Positions 17,151 through 26,710 of a stretch of 64,000 nucleotides of DNA are shown here, piece after piece; within the stretch, counting starts at the first letter, position 1; each line of letters begins with the position of its first letter. Origin of the DNA: Rugamonas rivuli (GTDB lineage Bacteria > Pseudomonadota > Gammaproteobacteria > Burkholderiales > Burkholderiaceae_D); assembly GCF_009380165.1 (NCBI RefSeq), contig NZ_WHUF01000001.1:248001-312000 (forward strand). The letters are read 5' to 3'. The translations under genes were made by a program, and so were the position numbers. A model generated the notes under the pieces. It made no database searches and was not told the origin of the DNA. It was given only the letters and a program-made list of their open reading frames with translations.

Positions 17151-17888
17151 ATGCTCAATCCCCATTCCCCGGTTTCCGCAGGCGCTGCGGGCAGCCCGCT
17201 GGTGCTGATCGCCGAGGACGAATCCGAAATCGCCCAAATCCTGCAAGCCTACCTGGCACGCGACGGCCTGCGCACCGTGCACGCGGCCGACGGCCGAATC
17301 GCGCTGGACCTGCACCTGTCGCTCAAGCCCGACCTGGTGCTGCTGGACGTGCAAATGCCGCGCGTGGACGGCTGGAAAGTGCTGGCCGAACTGCGCCAGC
17401 GCGGCGACACCCCCGTCATCATGCTGACTGCGCACGACCAGGACATCGACAAGCTGATGGGCCTGCGCATCGGCGCCGACGACTACGTGGTCAAGCCCTT
17501 CAATCCGGCCGAGGTGGCCGCGAGGGTAGGCGCCGTGTTGCGCCGCGCCGCCGCCCGCAACGCGCCGCCGGCGGCCGGCCTGCTGCGCTGCGGGCCGCTG
17601 GAAATCGATCTGGAAACCTATCAGGCCAGCGCCGAAGCGGCCGGCCAGCGCACGCCGCTGAACCTGACGCTGACCGAGTTCCGCCTGCTGACCCACATGG
17701 CGCGCGCGCCCAAGCGGGTGTTTACGCGGGCCGAGCTGCTGGTCGCCTGTCTGCCCGAAGGCAATGCGCTGGAACGCACGGTGGACAGCCATGTCAGCAA
17801 GCTGCGCAAGAAGCTTGAGGATTGCGGCATGAACGGTGTGCTGACCAGCCTGCGCGGCGTCGGCTACCGGCTGGAGGATGCGGAATGA
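17151..17888 (+). CDS. OmpR-family response regulator (AdeR/BaeR-like)
   Basis: A 245-aa DNA-binding response regulator. The receiver domain is at about 17-130, with acidic pocket AEDE, phospho-acceptor in VLLDVQMPRVDGW and lysine in VVKPFN. A winged-helix Trans_reg_C domain (about 145-240) ends RKKLEDCGMNGVLTSLRGVGYRL. It is divergent from the RND operon and overlaps the kinase gene by ATGA. It most likely controls the efflux operon, as AdeR does for adeABC; that target is inference from position. No strong ribosome binding site precedes the ATG. Confidence 0.9.
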   Translation: MLNPHSPVSAGAAGSPLVLIAEDESEIAQILQAYLARDGLRTVHAADGRIALDLHLSLKPDLVLLDVQMPRVDGWKVLAELRQRGDTPVIMLTAHDQDIDKLMGLRIGADDYVVKPFNPAEVAARVGAVLRRAAARNAPPAAGLLRCGPLEIDLETYQASAEAAGQRTPLNLTLTEFRLLTHMARAPKRVFTRAELLVACLPEGNALERTVDSHVSKLRKKLEDCGMNGVLTSLRGVGYRLEDAE

Positions 17889-18973
17889 TGCGCGGCCCCG
17901 GCCTGAACCGGCAGATCACGCTGGCCATGCTGGCGGTGTCGCTGGGCATGACGCTGGTGGTGCTGCTGGGTTCCTACGTGTTCTATGCGCTGGTGATCGA
18001 GTACCGGCCGGAACTGCTGTCCGGGCCGAGCGACATGATCCCGACCAGCACGGAATGGGTCTGGATGGCGTCGGTGACGATCGTTGCGCTGGTGTTCGCG
18101 GTGTGGGCGTCGGCGCGGCTGGCGCGGCGCATCCTGGCGCCGCTGAATTCGGTGGCCGACAGCGTGCGCCGCGTCGCGCATGGCGACCTGGCCGCGCGCG
18201 CCGTGGCGGGCGACCGTTCGCTGGGCGAGACAGCCTTGCTGGTCGACGACTTCAACGCCATGGCCGAACGCTTGCAGCGCATGGAGCGGGAAATGGTGAC
18301 GTGGAACGCCGCCATCGCGCATGAACTGCGCACGCCGGTGACGATCTTGCGCGGCCGCCTGCAAGGGCTGGCCGAGGGCGTGTTCCAGCCCGATGAAAAA
18401 CAATTCCGCGGCTTGCTGCATCAGGTGGAAGGCCTGTCGCGCCTGATCGACGACCTGCGCATGTTGAGCATGTTCGACAGCGGCCACCTGAAGCTGGAGC
18501 TGGCCGACTGCGACCTGGCCGGCTGCATCCGCGACGTGGCGCACCTGCTGGCGCCGGAGCTGGAACGTTCGGGCTATCGGCTGGCGCTGGACCTGGCCGA
18601 GGGCCGCATTTGCTGCGATGCCGCGCGCATGCGGCAAATCCTGCTGGCCTTGCTGGACAACGCGGGCCGCTATGCCGACCCGGGCGTGATCAGCATCCGC
18701 ACACGGGTGCTGGGCGCGCAGTATCTGTTGCAAGTGGAGGATGCCGGTCCCGGCATCGATGAAGAGCTGGAAGGCAAGCTGTTCCTGGCCTTCCATCGCG
18801 GTGAGCATGCACGTGCCGGTGCGGTGGGTGGCAGCGGGTTGGGATTGGCGGTGGTGCGCGCCATCGCCGAGGCGCATGGCGGCGTGGCGTCCTACCGGCG
18901 CGGCGAGCACGGCGGCGCGATGTTCGAGATCGCGTGGCCGATGCCGATGCCTGGCCCGGCCGTGGTCAGCTAG
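17885..18973 (+). CDS. Sensor histidine kinase (AdeS/BaeS-like)
   Basis: A 362-aa membrane sensor kinase. TM1 (about 12-35) and TM2 (about 54-76) enclose a very short periplasmic loop, so it may sense membrane stress. A HAMP domain is followed by HisKA with H146 in AIAHELRTPVTIL, then HATPase_c with LLDNAGRYADPG, DAGPGID and GGSGLGLAVV. The ATG at 17885 overlaps the regulator's stop (ATGA) and is preferred over the longer open frame. Partner: the adjacent OmpR-type regulator. Confidence 0.9.
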   Translation: MMRGPGLNRQITLAMLAVSLGMTLVVLLGSYVFYALVIEYRPELLSGPSDMIPTSTEWVWMASVTIVALVFAVWASARLARRILAPLNSVADSVRRVAHGDLAARAVAGDRSLGETALLVDDFNAMAERLQRMEREMVTWNAAIAHELRTPVTILRGRLQGLAEGVFQPDEKQFRGLLHQVEGLSRLIDDLRMLSMFDSGHLKLELADCDLAGCIRDVAHLLAPELERSGYRLALDLAEGRICCDAARMRQILLALLDNAGRYADPGVISIRTRVLGAQYLLQVEDAGPGIDEELEGKLFLAFHRGEHARAGAVGGSGLGLAVVRAIAEAHGGVASYRRGEHGGAMFEIAWPMPMPGPAVVS

Positions 18974-18975
18974 AG

Positions 18976-19368
18976 TTAGCTCGGCTGGCCGTGGAAGGCC
19001 TTGTTGGCGATCTTCCAGCCGTCGGCGGTTTTCAGCAGCACGAAATAATCGATGAAGGTGGTGGCGCCATGCACCAGCGTGATTCGGGCGCTGGCCGCGC
19101 TGCCATGAACTTCGATCCAGTCGACCGTGCGGCGACGCTGGGCCTCGTCAGCGGCCGGCGTGCCTTTGAAGCGCTCGCAGTAAGTTGCCAACGGCCACGA
19201 AGTGAACACGCCTTCGCGCATCGATTCGATGTGGGCCGTCGGCAGGAAAGCCTGGCGCATGAAGTCGGCGTTGTCCTGGGCGTGGCCCTGGAAATAATTC
19301 TGTATCGGTTGCAGCGCCGCCAGTTGTTCGGCGTTGAAGCGCGGTTGCGCGGCTTGGGCGTTATCCAT
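18976..19368 (-). CDS. NTF2-like / lumazine-binding-like protein
   Basis: A 130-aa cytoplasmic protein with an NTF2-like (SnoaL/Lumazine_bd_2) pattern: an N-terminal helix pair (LQPIQNYFQGHAQDNADFMR), FLPTAHIESMREG, then WIEVHGSAASARITLVHG and a C-terminal DGWKIANKAFHGQ. The start is fixed by GGAGACACCT before the ATG at 19368; the longer open frame is spurious. Enzymatic role unknown. It converges on the sensor kinase, 2 nt away. Confidence 0.75.
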   Translation of the reverse strand: MDNAQAAQPRFNAEQLAALQPIQNYFQGHAQDNADFMRQAFLPTAHIESMREGVFTSWPLATYCERFKGTPAADEAQRRRTVDWIEVHGSAASARITLVHGATTFIDYFVLLKTADGWKIANKAFHGQPS

Positions 19369-19445
19369 AGGTGTCTCCTGATTGAGAGGGCATCCTACGT
19401 GACGCCGGCGCGGCTGTGGCAGGGCCGCGCCGATAGCATCTATAC

Positions 19446-20078
19446 TCAGCCGGCGATATCGCCACCCGCACGCGCGCGGCGGCGGGCGACCACGCCCAGC
19501 AGGCCCAGTCCTGCGGCCAGCATGCCGTAGGTGGCTGGCTCCGGCACGGCGCTGACCTTGATGTTGGCGTCCGGCGCGAAGTCCGCCAGGCGGCCCAGGC
19601 CGCTGACCCGGCTGTCGATCGACCACACGGTCCAAGTGTAATCCTTGAACGCCAGGCCTTTCGACGGCAGCAGCGAGGCGGAGACGGTGGAGTAAATTTC
19701 GTTGCCGACGATGTGGGTGTTCAAGGCATTGGCGCCGGCGTTGCCGGTGCCGTCGGAGCGCAGCGTCACGACCGAGTTGAAGGTCACGCCCGGCAGGCCG
19801 ACCGAGGCGAACGGCGCATTGGTCGAGCCGCCCACATCCAGCCCGAACACATAGGCAGCACCGGCCACACCGGCAATCGGCCCGGCAGTGGTGGTGCGGA
19901 ACACGAACTCGTTGGTGGCGGCGTTGTAGCCGACATCGGCCGACAGCACGTCGAACGCGGCGGTGTGGCTGCCGGTGTAGACCGCGAGGAAGTCGCCAGC
20001 CGGGTCGGCAACGGCGTGGGCGTTGGCGGCGGCAGCGATGCCGGCCAGGGTGATAGCCTTCAGTAGCAGTTTTTTCAT
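19446..20078 (-). CDS. PEP-CTERM sorted exported protein
   Basis: A 210-aa exported protein. Signal peptide MKKLLLKAITLAGIAAAANA is followed by a beta-rich body of unknown function. The C-terminus is a classic PEP-CTERM sorting signal: VPEPATYGMLAAGLGLLG, then basic RRRARAG. Such proteins are processed by exosortase and typically belong to exopolysaccharide/biofilm systems; no exosortase is in this window. The start at 20078 is chosen for the signal peptide. A 10-bp inverted repeat lies in the leader, its proximal arm 2 nt from the ATG. Confidence 0.88.
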   Translation of the reverse strand: MKKLLLKAITLAGIAAAANAHAVADPAGDFLAVYTGSHTAAFDVLSADVGYNAATNEFVFRTTTAGPIAGVAGAAYVFGLDVGGSTNAPFASVGLPGVTFNSVVTLRSDGTGNAGANALNTHIVGNEIYSTVSASLLPSKGLAFKDYTWTVWSIDSRVSGLGRLADFAPDANIKVSAVPEPATYGMLAAGLGLLGVVARRRARAGGDIAG

Positions 20079-20080
20079 GT

Positions 20081-20144
20081 CAGTTGTCCGTTCTGGTTGT
20101 GGGAGGCGAGCCTGGGCGCGCGAACCGTATATTCCGGACAACTG
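20081..20144. repeat. 10-bp inverted repeat in the leader of the PEP-CTERM gene
   Basis: CAGTTGTCCG (20081-20090) and CGGACAACTG (20135-20144) are perfect inverted copies 44 nt apart. In the minus-strand mRNA the second arm ends 2 nt before the start codon, so pairing would cover the initiation region. Alternatively these are two operator half-sites. Confidence 0.55.
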
Positions 20145-20157
20145 GCAAAAGGTTTCG

Positions 20158-20173
20158 AAATATTAAAATATTT
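20158..20173. repeat. 16-bp AT-only palindrome next to the receiver gene stop
   Basis: AAATATTAAAATATTT is a perfect palindrome directly after the stop of the stand-alone receiver gene and upstream of the PEP-CTERM gene. It could be part of a weak terminator or an UP-element/regulator site. It stands out in this high-GC sequence. Confidence 0.4.
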
Positions 20174-20637
20174 TTATCGGCGGCTGCGGTAGCTTTGCGG
20201 CGCCAGGTCTTCCTTGGGCGCCAGCGCTTGCAGGCGCTTGTACAGCACCCGCGTTTCCAGCAGGTTCCACACCCGCAGCATGGCTTCCAGCGTATCGAAA
20301 GGCTTGGTCAGGAAATCTTTCGCGCCCAGGGCCAGCGAGCGGCGCTTGGCTTCGGCGGTGGCGTCGGCCGTGATCACCAGCACCGGCCGGAAATCGTAGG
20401 GATCGCCGCGCCGCTTGAGCCGCTCCAGCACCGCGTAGCCGTCCAGGTCCGGCATCATCAGGTCCAGAACGATCAGGTCGGGATCGAAGGCGGTGTACAG
20501 GTCGAGCGCGGTCCTGGCGTCGGTGGTGCCGACCACGTGGGTCAAGCCTTCGCCGATGAACAGGTCTTCCAGCAGCCGCAGATTGGCGGGCTGGTCGTCG
20601 ATGATCAGGATGCGGGAAGCCAGGACTTCGTTTTCCA

Positions 20638-20641
<4 letters not shown>
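20174..20641 (-). CDS. Stand-alone receiver-domain response regulator
   Basis: A 155-aa protein made of one receiver domain (about 10-130), with acidic IIDD, phospho-acceptor in IVLDLMMPDLDGY and lysine in FLTKPFD, plus a short basic tail. There is no output domain, so it probably relays phosphate or binds a partner. Its ATG overlaps the TGA of the hybrid kinase (ATGA), so it is translated with that kinase, which itself has a broken receiver. It is likely the functional receiver for that kinase. Confidence 0.85.
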
Positions 20642-22466
<1,825 letters not shown>

Positions 22467-22470
<4 letters not shown>

Positions 22471-23243
22471 GCGCCGAGTCCAAAATCGGCGGCGCGCACA
22501 GCGGCCTGGGTGCGGTCGTGCAGGTCCAGCTTGTGCAGGATGCGTTCGACGTGGACCTTGACGGTGCCGGCCGCGATGCCCAGGTGCTCGCCCATGGCGG
22601 CGTTGGTCCAGCCGCTGGGCAGCAGCGCGAACACTTCCAGTTCGCGCGGGGTCAGCAGCTTGAGCGCGGCGGCCGCGTCCGGCGCGGCCACGCGTGGCGT
22701 TGCCTGCCGTGGCGTGGACAGCGCGGCCGCCAGCAGCGTCGCCAGCGTTTGCAGCGTGGTCAGGTCGTCGGCGCTGGGCGGTGGCGCCGGGTGGGCGCTG
22801 AGCAGCGCGAGCACGCCGCGGTTTTTTCCGTCCAGGCACAGCGGCACCAGGATTTCGAGACCGGCCTGTCGCTCGCGGCCGATGCGCAGTGCGCTGGTCA
22901 CGTCGTGCCGCACCGTCGGTGGTTGCGGGCCGGGTTGCAGCGCCGTTTGCAGCGCCGCCGCGTGGCTGAGGTGGGCGCCGACTGGCAACGTCTGGCCCTG
23001 GCTGGCGCAGACTTGCAGGCCGTCGTCGCGACTGGTCATCAGCAGGCCGTCTTCCAGCGACAGGAAGGCCAGCGACTTGGCGAGGATGGTGGCCAGCGCG
23101 CTTGGGCGTATGCCTTCGGCGGCCAGTACGCCGGCGGCATCGGTCAGCAGACGCCAGCGGGCGACGCTGCTTTCGATCTGCCGGTAGCGGCTGCGCGCGG
23201 CGCGGGCGGTGGGGAGGGCGGTGTCGGTGGTCATGGGCGGCAT
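22467..23243 (-). CDS. GAF-domain LuxR-type transcriptional regulator
   Basis: A 258-aa regulator. A GAF-like sensory domain (about 40-180) has LEILVPLCLDGKNRGVLALL. A C-terminal LuxR helix-turn-helix has LLTPRELEVFALLPSGWTNAAM and GTVKVHVERILHKLDLHDRT. It is first in a three-gene signalling operon with ATGA overlaps. Start: GTG 23270 opens the frame but lies inside a palindrome that overlaps a -10-like TATAAT, so the ATG at 23243 (or 23234) is more likely. Stimulus unknown. Confidence 0.82.
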
Positions 23244-23258
23244 AGGGCTGTTTCGGGA

Positions 23259-23279
23259 ATTATATGCCACTCGGCATAT
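23259..23279 (-). promoter_or_regulatory. Palindrome overlapping a -10 element of the luxR-kinase operon
   Basis: ATATGCC-ACTC-GGCATAT (23262-23279) has perfect 7-bp arms. On the minus strand a TATAAT (23264-23259) overlaps one arm, and no good -35 is present. This looks like an operator-promoter at which a dimeric regulator, perhaps the LuxR protein itself, acts. A second inverted repeat GCCGCT/AGCGGC follows at 23280-23298. Confidence 0.5.
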
Positions 23280-23382
23280 GCCGCTACCCCCGAGCGGCAG
23301 ATTTTTTGTGCTGGCGGCGGCGTGATACTGGTTTCATCGGCGGCCAATACCGCGCTCGCCTGATACTTCACTGGAGCTGATT

Positions 23383-23880
23383 ATGAAACGTATCCTCATC
23401 ACCCTGGCGCTGGCGGCAAGCAGCCTGGCGCAAGCCGACACGGCGCTGGCGCCGAAAGTCTACCTGGAAGCGGCGGCCGCGCCGGCCAATGCCCGCGAGG
23501 CCGAGATCGCCGGCCTGTTCGACCGCTGGAACGCCGCGCTGGCCACTGGCGACGCCGAGCAGGTGACGCGTCTGTACGCGCCGGATGGCGTGCTTGAGCC
23601 GACCGTATCGAACGAGGTGCGTTCGACGCCGGCGGGGATCAAGGACTACTTCGTGAAGTTCCTGAAGATGCAGCCGGCCGGCACCATCAACTATCGCCAG
23701 ATCCGCCTGCTGGGTGCGGACGCCGCGCTGGACACGGGCGTCTACACCTTCAAGCTGACCAAGGACGGCAAGCCGCAGCAGGTGCAGGCGCGCTACACCT
23801 ATGTGTACAAGAAGGTCGACGGCGCCTGGAAGATCCTCAACCACCATTCGTCGGCGATGCCGGAAGCTGTGGCTAAGTAA
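23383..23880 (+). CDS. Exported NTF2-like protein (SgcJ/CaMKII-association type)
   Basis: A 165-aa protein with a Sec signal peptide (MKRILITLALAASSLAQA). The mature part is an NTF2-like fold: IAGLFDRWNAALATGDAEQV, then LYAPDGVLEPTVSN and GAWKILNHHSSAMP. This matches the SgcJ/EcaC and CaMKII-association-domain group of small periplasmic proteins, whose function is largely unknown. It is divergent from the signalling operon. The start ATG follows GGAGCTGATT. Confidence 0.8.
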   Translation: MKRILITLALAASSLAQADTALAPKVYLEAAAAPANAREAEIAGLFDRWNAALATGDAEQVTRLYAPDGVLEPTVSNEVRSTPAGIKDYFVKFLKMQPAGTINYRQIRLLGADAALDTGVYTFKLTKDGKPQQVQARYTYVYKKVDGAWKILNHHSSAMPEAVAK

Positions 23881-23889
23881 GCAAAAGCT

Positions 23890-23940
23890 GAGGCCGCGTT
23901 ATCGCTTGACCCGGCTTTCGGGTTTGACGGCGGCCTCTTT
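23890..23940 (+). terminator. Possible bipartite hairpin terminator
   Basis: GAGGCCGC (23890-23897) pairs with GCGGCCTC (23930-23937), followed by TTT. A nested ACCCG/CGGGT hairpin (23909-23923) sits inside. It follows the stop of the exported NTF2-like gene by about 10 nt but lies mostly in the 3' end of the convergent gene, so the match may be partly coincidental. Confidence 0.35.
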
Positions 23941-24450
23941 CTTCAGCACTGATTCGACCGTCAGATCCCTGCTGTTGGCGTAGAATTTTTGGCCGACCGG
24001 CTTGAGCAGGTAGAACGGGCCATCGGGATAGGCGGGATCGTCGGTGGTCAGCTTGTACCAGCTGGCCTTGATGCCGGCCGGCGATTCGCTGACGGCCGCT
24101 TCGATCAGATAGACGTCACCGCCGCGCGCGGCGACGAAGCCGTCCACCATCGTCGTTTCGCCGTGGGAGACGTTGAACCAGGTTTCCTGCTGATCGTCCT
24201 GGGATTTTACGATGGGTACGTGTATCCAGTCGGCGCCGGGTTTGGCTTCAAAGTAGAAGGTCATGCTGCGCTTGTAGCGCAAGACATCACTGACCGTGCC
24301 GGCGACCATGACCAGCTTGCCTTTCAAGGCAGGCCATTGGTGCAGGCCTTGCTGGCTGGATGCGACGTCGGCGTGAGCGGCGGGCGTCAATGCCAGCGCG
24401 AGGGCCAGCGTGCAATATGCGACCGCCGTTTGTATTTTCATTGATTTCAT
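23899..24450 (-). CDS. Exported protein of unknown function at the end of the T6SS immunity array
   Basis: A 183-aa protein with a signal peptide (TLALALALTPAAHA) and a mature part not recognised. It starts DVASSQQGLHQWPALKGKLV and has a beta-rich pattern (VMVAGTVSDVL, then WIHVPIV). Its ATG overlaps the TGA of the LprI-like gene (ATGA), so they are translated together. It is the last gene of the minus-strand run that starts at tssK. A role in periplasmic protection against a T6SS effector is suggested only by position. Confidence 0.65.
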   Translation of the reverse strand: MKSMKIQTAVAYCTLALALALTPAAHADVASSQQGLHQWPALKGKLVMVAGTVSDVLRYKRSMTFYFEAKPGADWIHVPIVKSQDDQQETWFNVSHGETTMVDGFVAARGGDVYLIEAAVSESPAGIKASWYKLTTDDPAYPDGPFYLLKPVGQKFYANSRDLTVESVLKKEAAVKPESRVKR

Positions 24451-24968
24451 CGGGACGTAGTTCCGTCGGGTAGGTTGGTGATAGGAGGCGAGAACGAAAA
24501 ATTCGCTCGCACCGCGCTTACCGGGTCATTTTCGAATTTAACGAAATCCGCCGTTCGATATCGTGTCAATGCGACGATGCAGGCATCGTGCGCCACCCCG
24601 GCGCAGACGCCGTTGTCGCACTTGGAGAGTTCCTCCATGTCATCGCATTTGTCCAGCCGCCATTGCAGCCATGCTCGCTGGGTGGTCCGCAGCGCTGAGG
24701 CGTCTTTACCGTTCAAAATTTTGATAAGGTTCTTGTATTGCGCATTGAGCTTTCCGTCTTCTGCGATATACGCGGGAAATTTTTCGCATCGGGTCAACGG
24801 CGTGTTGTCCAACGAGCAGTGTTGGTCTTGCGAACGATTCTTCAGCACACAGTTATCCTTGCATCCGGAAACTGCCAAGTTTGCATGCAGGAGAACAGTG
24901 GCCAAGGTCAGTAGCTTTAGAGAGCTTTTCATAGGAAGGCAATATTTTCTATTCATTGGGCAGCGCAT
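24447..24968 (-). CDS. LprI-like lysozyme-inhibitor (DUF1311) exported protein
   Basis: A 173-aa secreted cysteine-rich protein. Its core (KLNAQYKNLIKIL, LRTTQRAWLQWRLDKCDD, then ACIVALTRYRTADF) matches the PF07007/LprI pattern of lysozyme inhibitors. The start at 24968 has a strong ribosome binding site (GGGAGGAAG), giving a signal peptide with a long N-region; the ATG at 24932 is an alternative. It lies downstream of a T6SS effector with a muramidase-like domain, so it is a plausible immunity or accessory protective protein. That link is inference. Confidence 0.78.
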   Translation of the reverse strand: MRCPMNRKYCLPMKSSLKLLTLATVLLHANLAVSGCKDNCVLKNRSQDQHCSLDNTPLTRCEKFPAYIAEDGKLNAQYKNLIKILNGKDASALRTTQRAWLQWRLDKCDDMEELSKCDNGVCAGVAHDACIVALTRYRTADFVKFENDPVSAVRANFSFSPPITNLPDGTTSR

Positions 24969-24970
24969 GC

Positions 24971-25206
24971 TTACTTCCTCCCCGGCCGCAGCATCATGAT
25001 GGGGTAGGCCTGGTCGGATGGGATGTCAGGAGTCGGGCCATTCAGTACCGTCTCTGGCCGCCCCCACGTTGTAGAAGCGGTTTGGTGGCGCCGGCGGCGC
25101 GGATCTTTAAGGGCTTGAGCGCAGCGTGCGACGGAACCATTGCCATGGCGAGGGCAGCAAAAAGCAGCGCGAGAATCATGTGTAAGATCATGGCTGGATG
25201 CCGCAT
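24971..25206 (-). pseudogene. Small secreted protein gene with probable frameshift
   Basis: An ATG at 25206 with ribosome binding site AAGGAG starts a signal peptide (MILALLFAALAMAM, then SHA). In the starting frame it stops at 25042 after GGGQRRY. In the -1-shifted frame the reading continues through RPETVLNGPTPD, then AYPIMMLRPGRK, and stops at 24971, directly before the next gene. The switch fits one missing G in the G5 run at 25062-25066 of the minus strand. The intact product would be about 78 aa. It may be a real mutation, phase variation or an assembly error. Function unknown. Confidence 0.5.
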
Positions 25207-25923
25207 AGTTCTCCTTGAATCTGCTCCACAAATATCCAATTGCATGGGCGGGAGGTAAAGGTGTTACGCGCGACCAGGCTCGGCGCCAATTTGGCCATGC
25301 CACGCCCGCACTGATTCGCGCCGGTGATCGAATAGGTCTGATATGCCCGCTTCGCAATAGCGGTGGCGTCGGGCAGTTCAAAGTCAGCCAGCAACTGCCA
25401 GCCGTTGCCACACCTGCCAGGTGCCGCCAGTTCGCGCATGCGTTGCTGAAATCCCTTGAGATGCTCAAGCGACACAAAAGAGCGCGTGCGCGGCCGACGC
25501 CTCGACAACATCGATCACGTACTGCGGGCATATTGAATTCTTGCTGCCAAGTGGAGACGCGATCGAAAAAACCTGTTGTCTACCTTGCTTGCTGAAGCTG
25601 AGATGGCCGAGTTTAGGATGGAGGCGCATTTCCAACCCGGCTGCTTTCACCAAGGGCATTGATAAGTGCTTCGGGTCCGATGAATCAGAATACAGGCTTA
25701 TCGATGTCCAACGTAATTGATCGTCGTCGCCGTTGCGAATTTTTTCCAAAACGAGCTCCCCCTCGCGGATTCTCTGTTCCTGAGGGTCTTCTCCTGTCGC
25801 GGTATTTCCGCATGGGCTGCTCGTACATTTGTGCACGCCGATGGGCTTGGCCGGGCTTTGCGCGTAGACTGGCGGGAGTATGGCGCTGACGCACAACGGC
25901 AGGCAGAGCAGTATTTTTTTCAT
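25188..25923 (-). pseudogene. Exported immunity-like protein, paralogue of the 26.7-27.5 kb gene, probably frameshifted
   Basis: Frame 25465-25923 encodes 152 aa with a signal peptide (MKKILLCLPLCVSAIL, ending VYA). Its mature part parallels the protein at 26711-27550 throughout: HKCTSSPCGNTATGEDPQ versus HQKCTTTPCPNTPNGEDPE, DDQLRWTSISLYSDS versus DDQLRWSAVALYSDS, and FSIASPLGSKNSICPQY versus FKIASPLGTASNPCSKY. It stops early at 25465. Another frame opens there, runs to 25188 and has ordinary coding character (LADFELPDATAIAKRAYQTY). Losing one T in the T4 run near 25485 would join them into about 245 aa. I see no clear similarity of the second part to the paralogue, so the joined product is uncertain. 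Confidence 0.5.
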
Positions 25924-25972
25924 GGATTAGGGATTGTTTGTGCAATTGAATAGCAGCGGATCTGGTGATACG

Positions 25973-26653
25973 TTACTTGCGGATGTCGACTGAAACGACC
26001 TTCCACACTTTATCCATATGCTGTTTATACGCGGCGTTCGCGGGCGAGAGCAGGGCTTTGTCATATTGACGCTCGCCACCGAATGGTTCCTGTCCGGGGA
26101 TTTTTACAAGCGAATTGCCGCAGATCGCAAGCTTGTTCGCGCCTTCCCGGAGTATCACTTTGATGGTGTAAGAATCGATACCGCCATCGCAAAGCAGTTT
26201 ATACGGTATGGTGACTTCAGCCTTGCCGTCGCCATTCAGGTCGGTGACGCTGACGTTGGAAGAAAAGAAATCGGCAGCCGAGTCCAGACCAGGGCATTCC
26301 ACGAAATCGTGCAGTGTCCACTCCGTTTTCCACGCGCCGGCTTACTGAGAATAGTATGCAGCGACCAGCTCAATGTGTTCGACTCGTCCGGACTTTGGCT
26401 CGGTCGCAGAGGGGCCGGCCTTTCGGGTAAGCACCAGCACATGTTCGCCTGCCTGGTCGCGAATGCGCCGGGCCGTGACCAGCTTTTCCGCACTAGGGAT
26501 ATGCTGGGCCGCGAGGTAGCTCGCATCCGCAGCTTGGCTGTCTATTGTGGTCGAATGAGCATGGCCGGATGTGCTCACGCCAAACAGCAAGCTTGCGGAC
26601 AGGACGGCGATCGATACTGACGCTTGGTTATGTTTACTCCAAATTGTAGACAT
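25973..26653 (-). pseudogene. Exported M949_RS01915-like protein interrupted by an in-frame TAA
   Basis: One reading frame of 227 codons is broken by a single TAA at 26342-26344. The 5' part has a signal peptide (MSTIWSKHNQASVSIAVLS...) and RIRDQAGEHVLVLTRKAG. After the stop the same frame continues AGAWKTEWTLHDFVECPG, VTDLNGDGKAEVTIPYKLL, and ICGNSLVKIPG. The two halves together give the full pattern of a widespread exported family (M949_RS01915-like: GExxxVLT, W-x-DF-xxCP, TDLDxDGxAE). A CAA-to-TAA change would restore QQAGAW. Ribosome binding site: AGGTAGG. It sits among candidate T6SS immunity genes. Confidence 0.7.
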
Positions 26654-26710
26654 TAGTACCTACCTCACTAGCGAGCTTTTGGCCAGACTCTCTTTTCGCC
26701 GAAAATCAGC

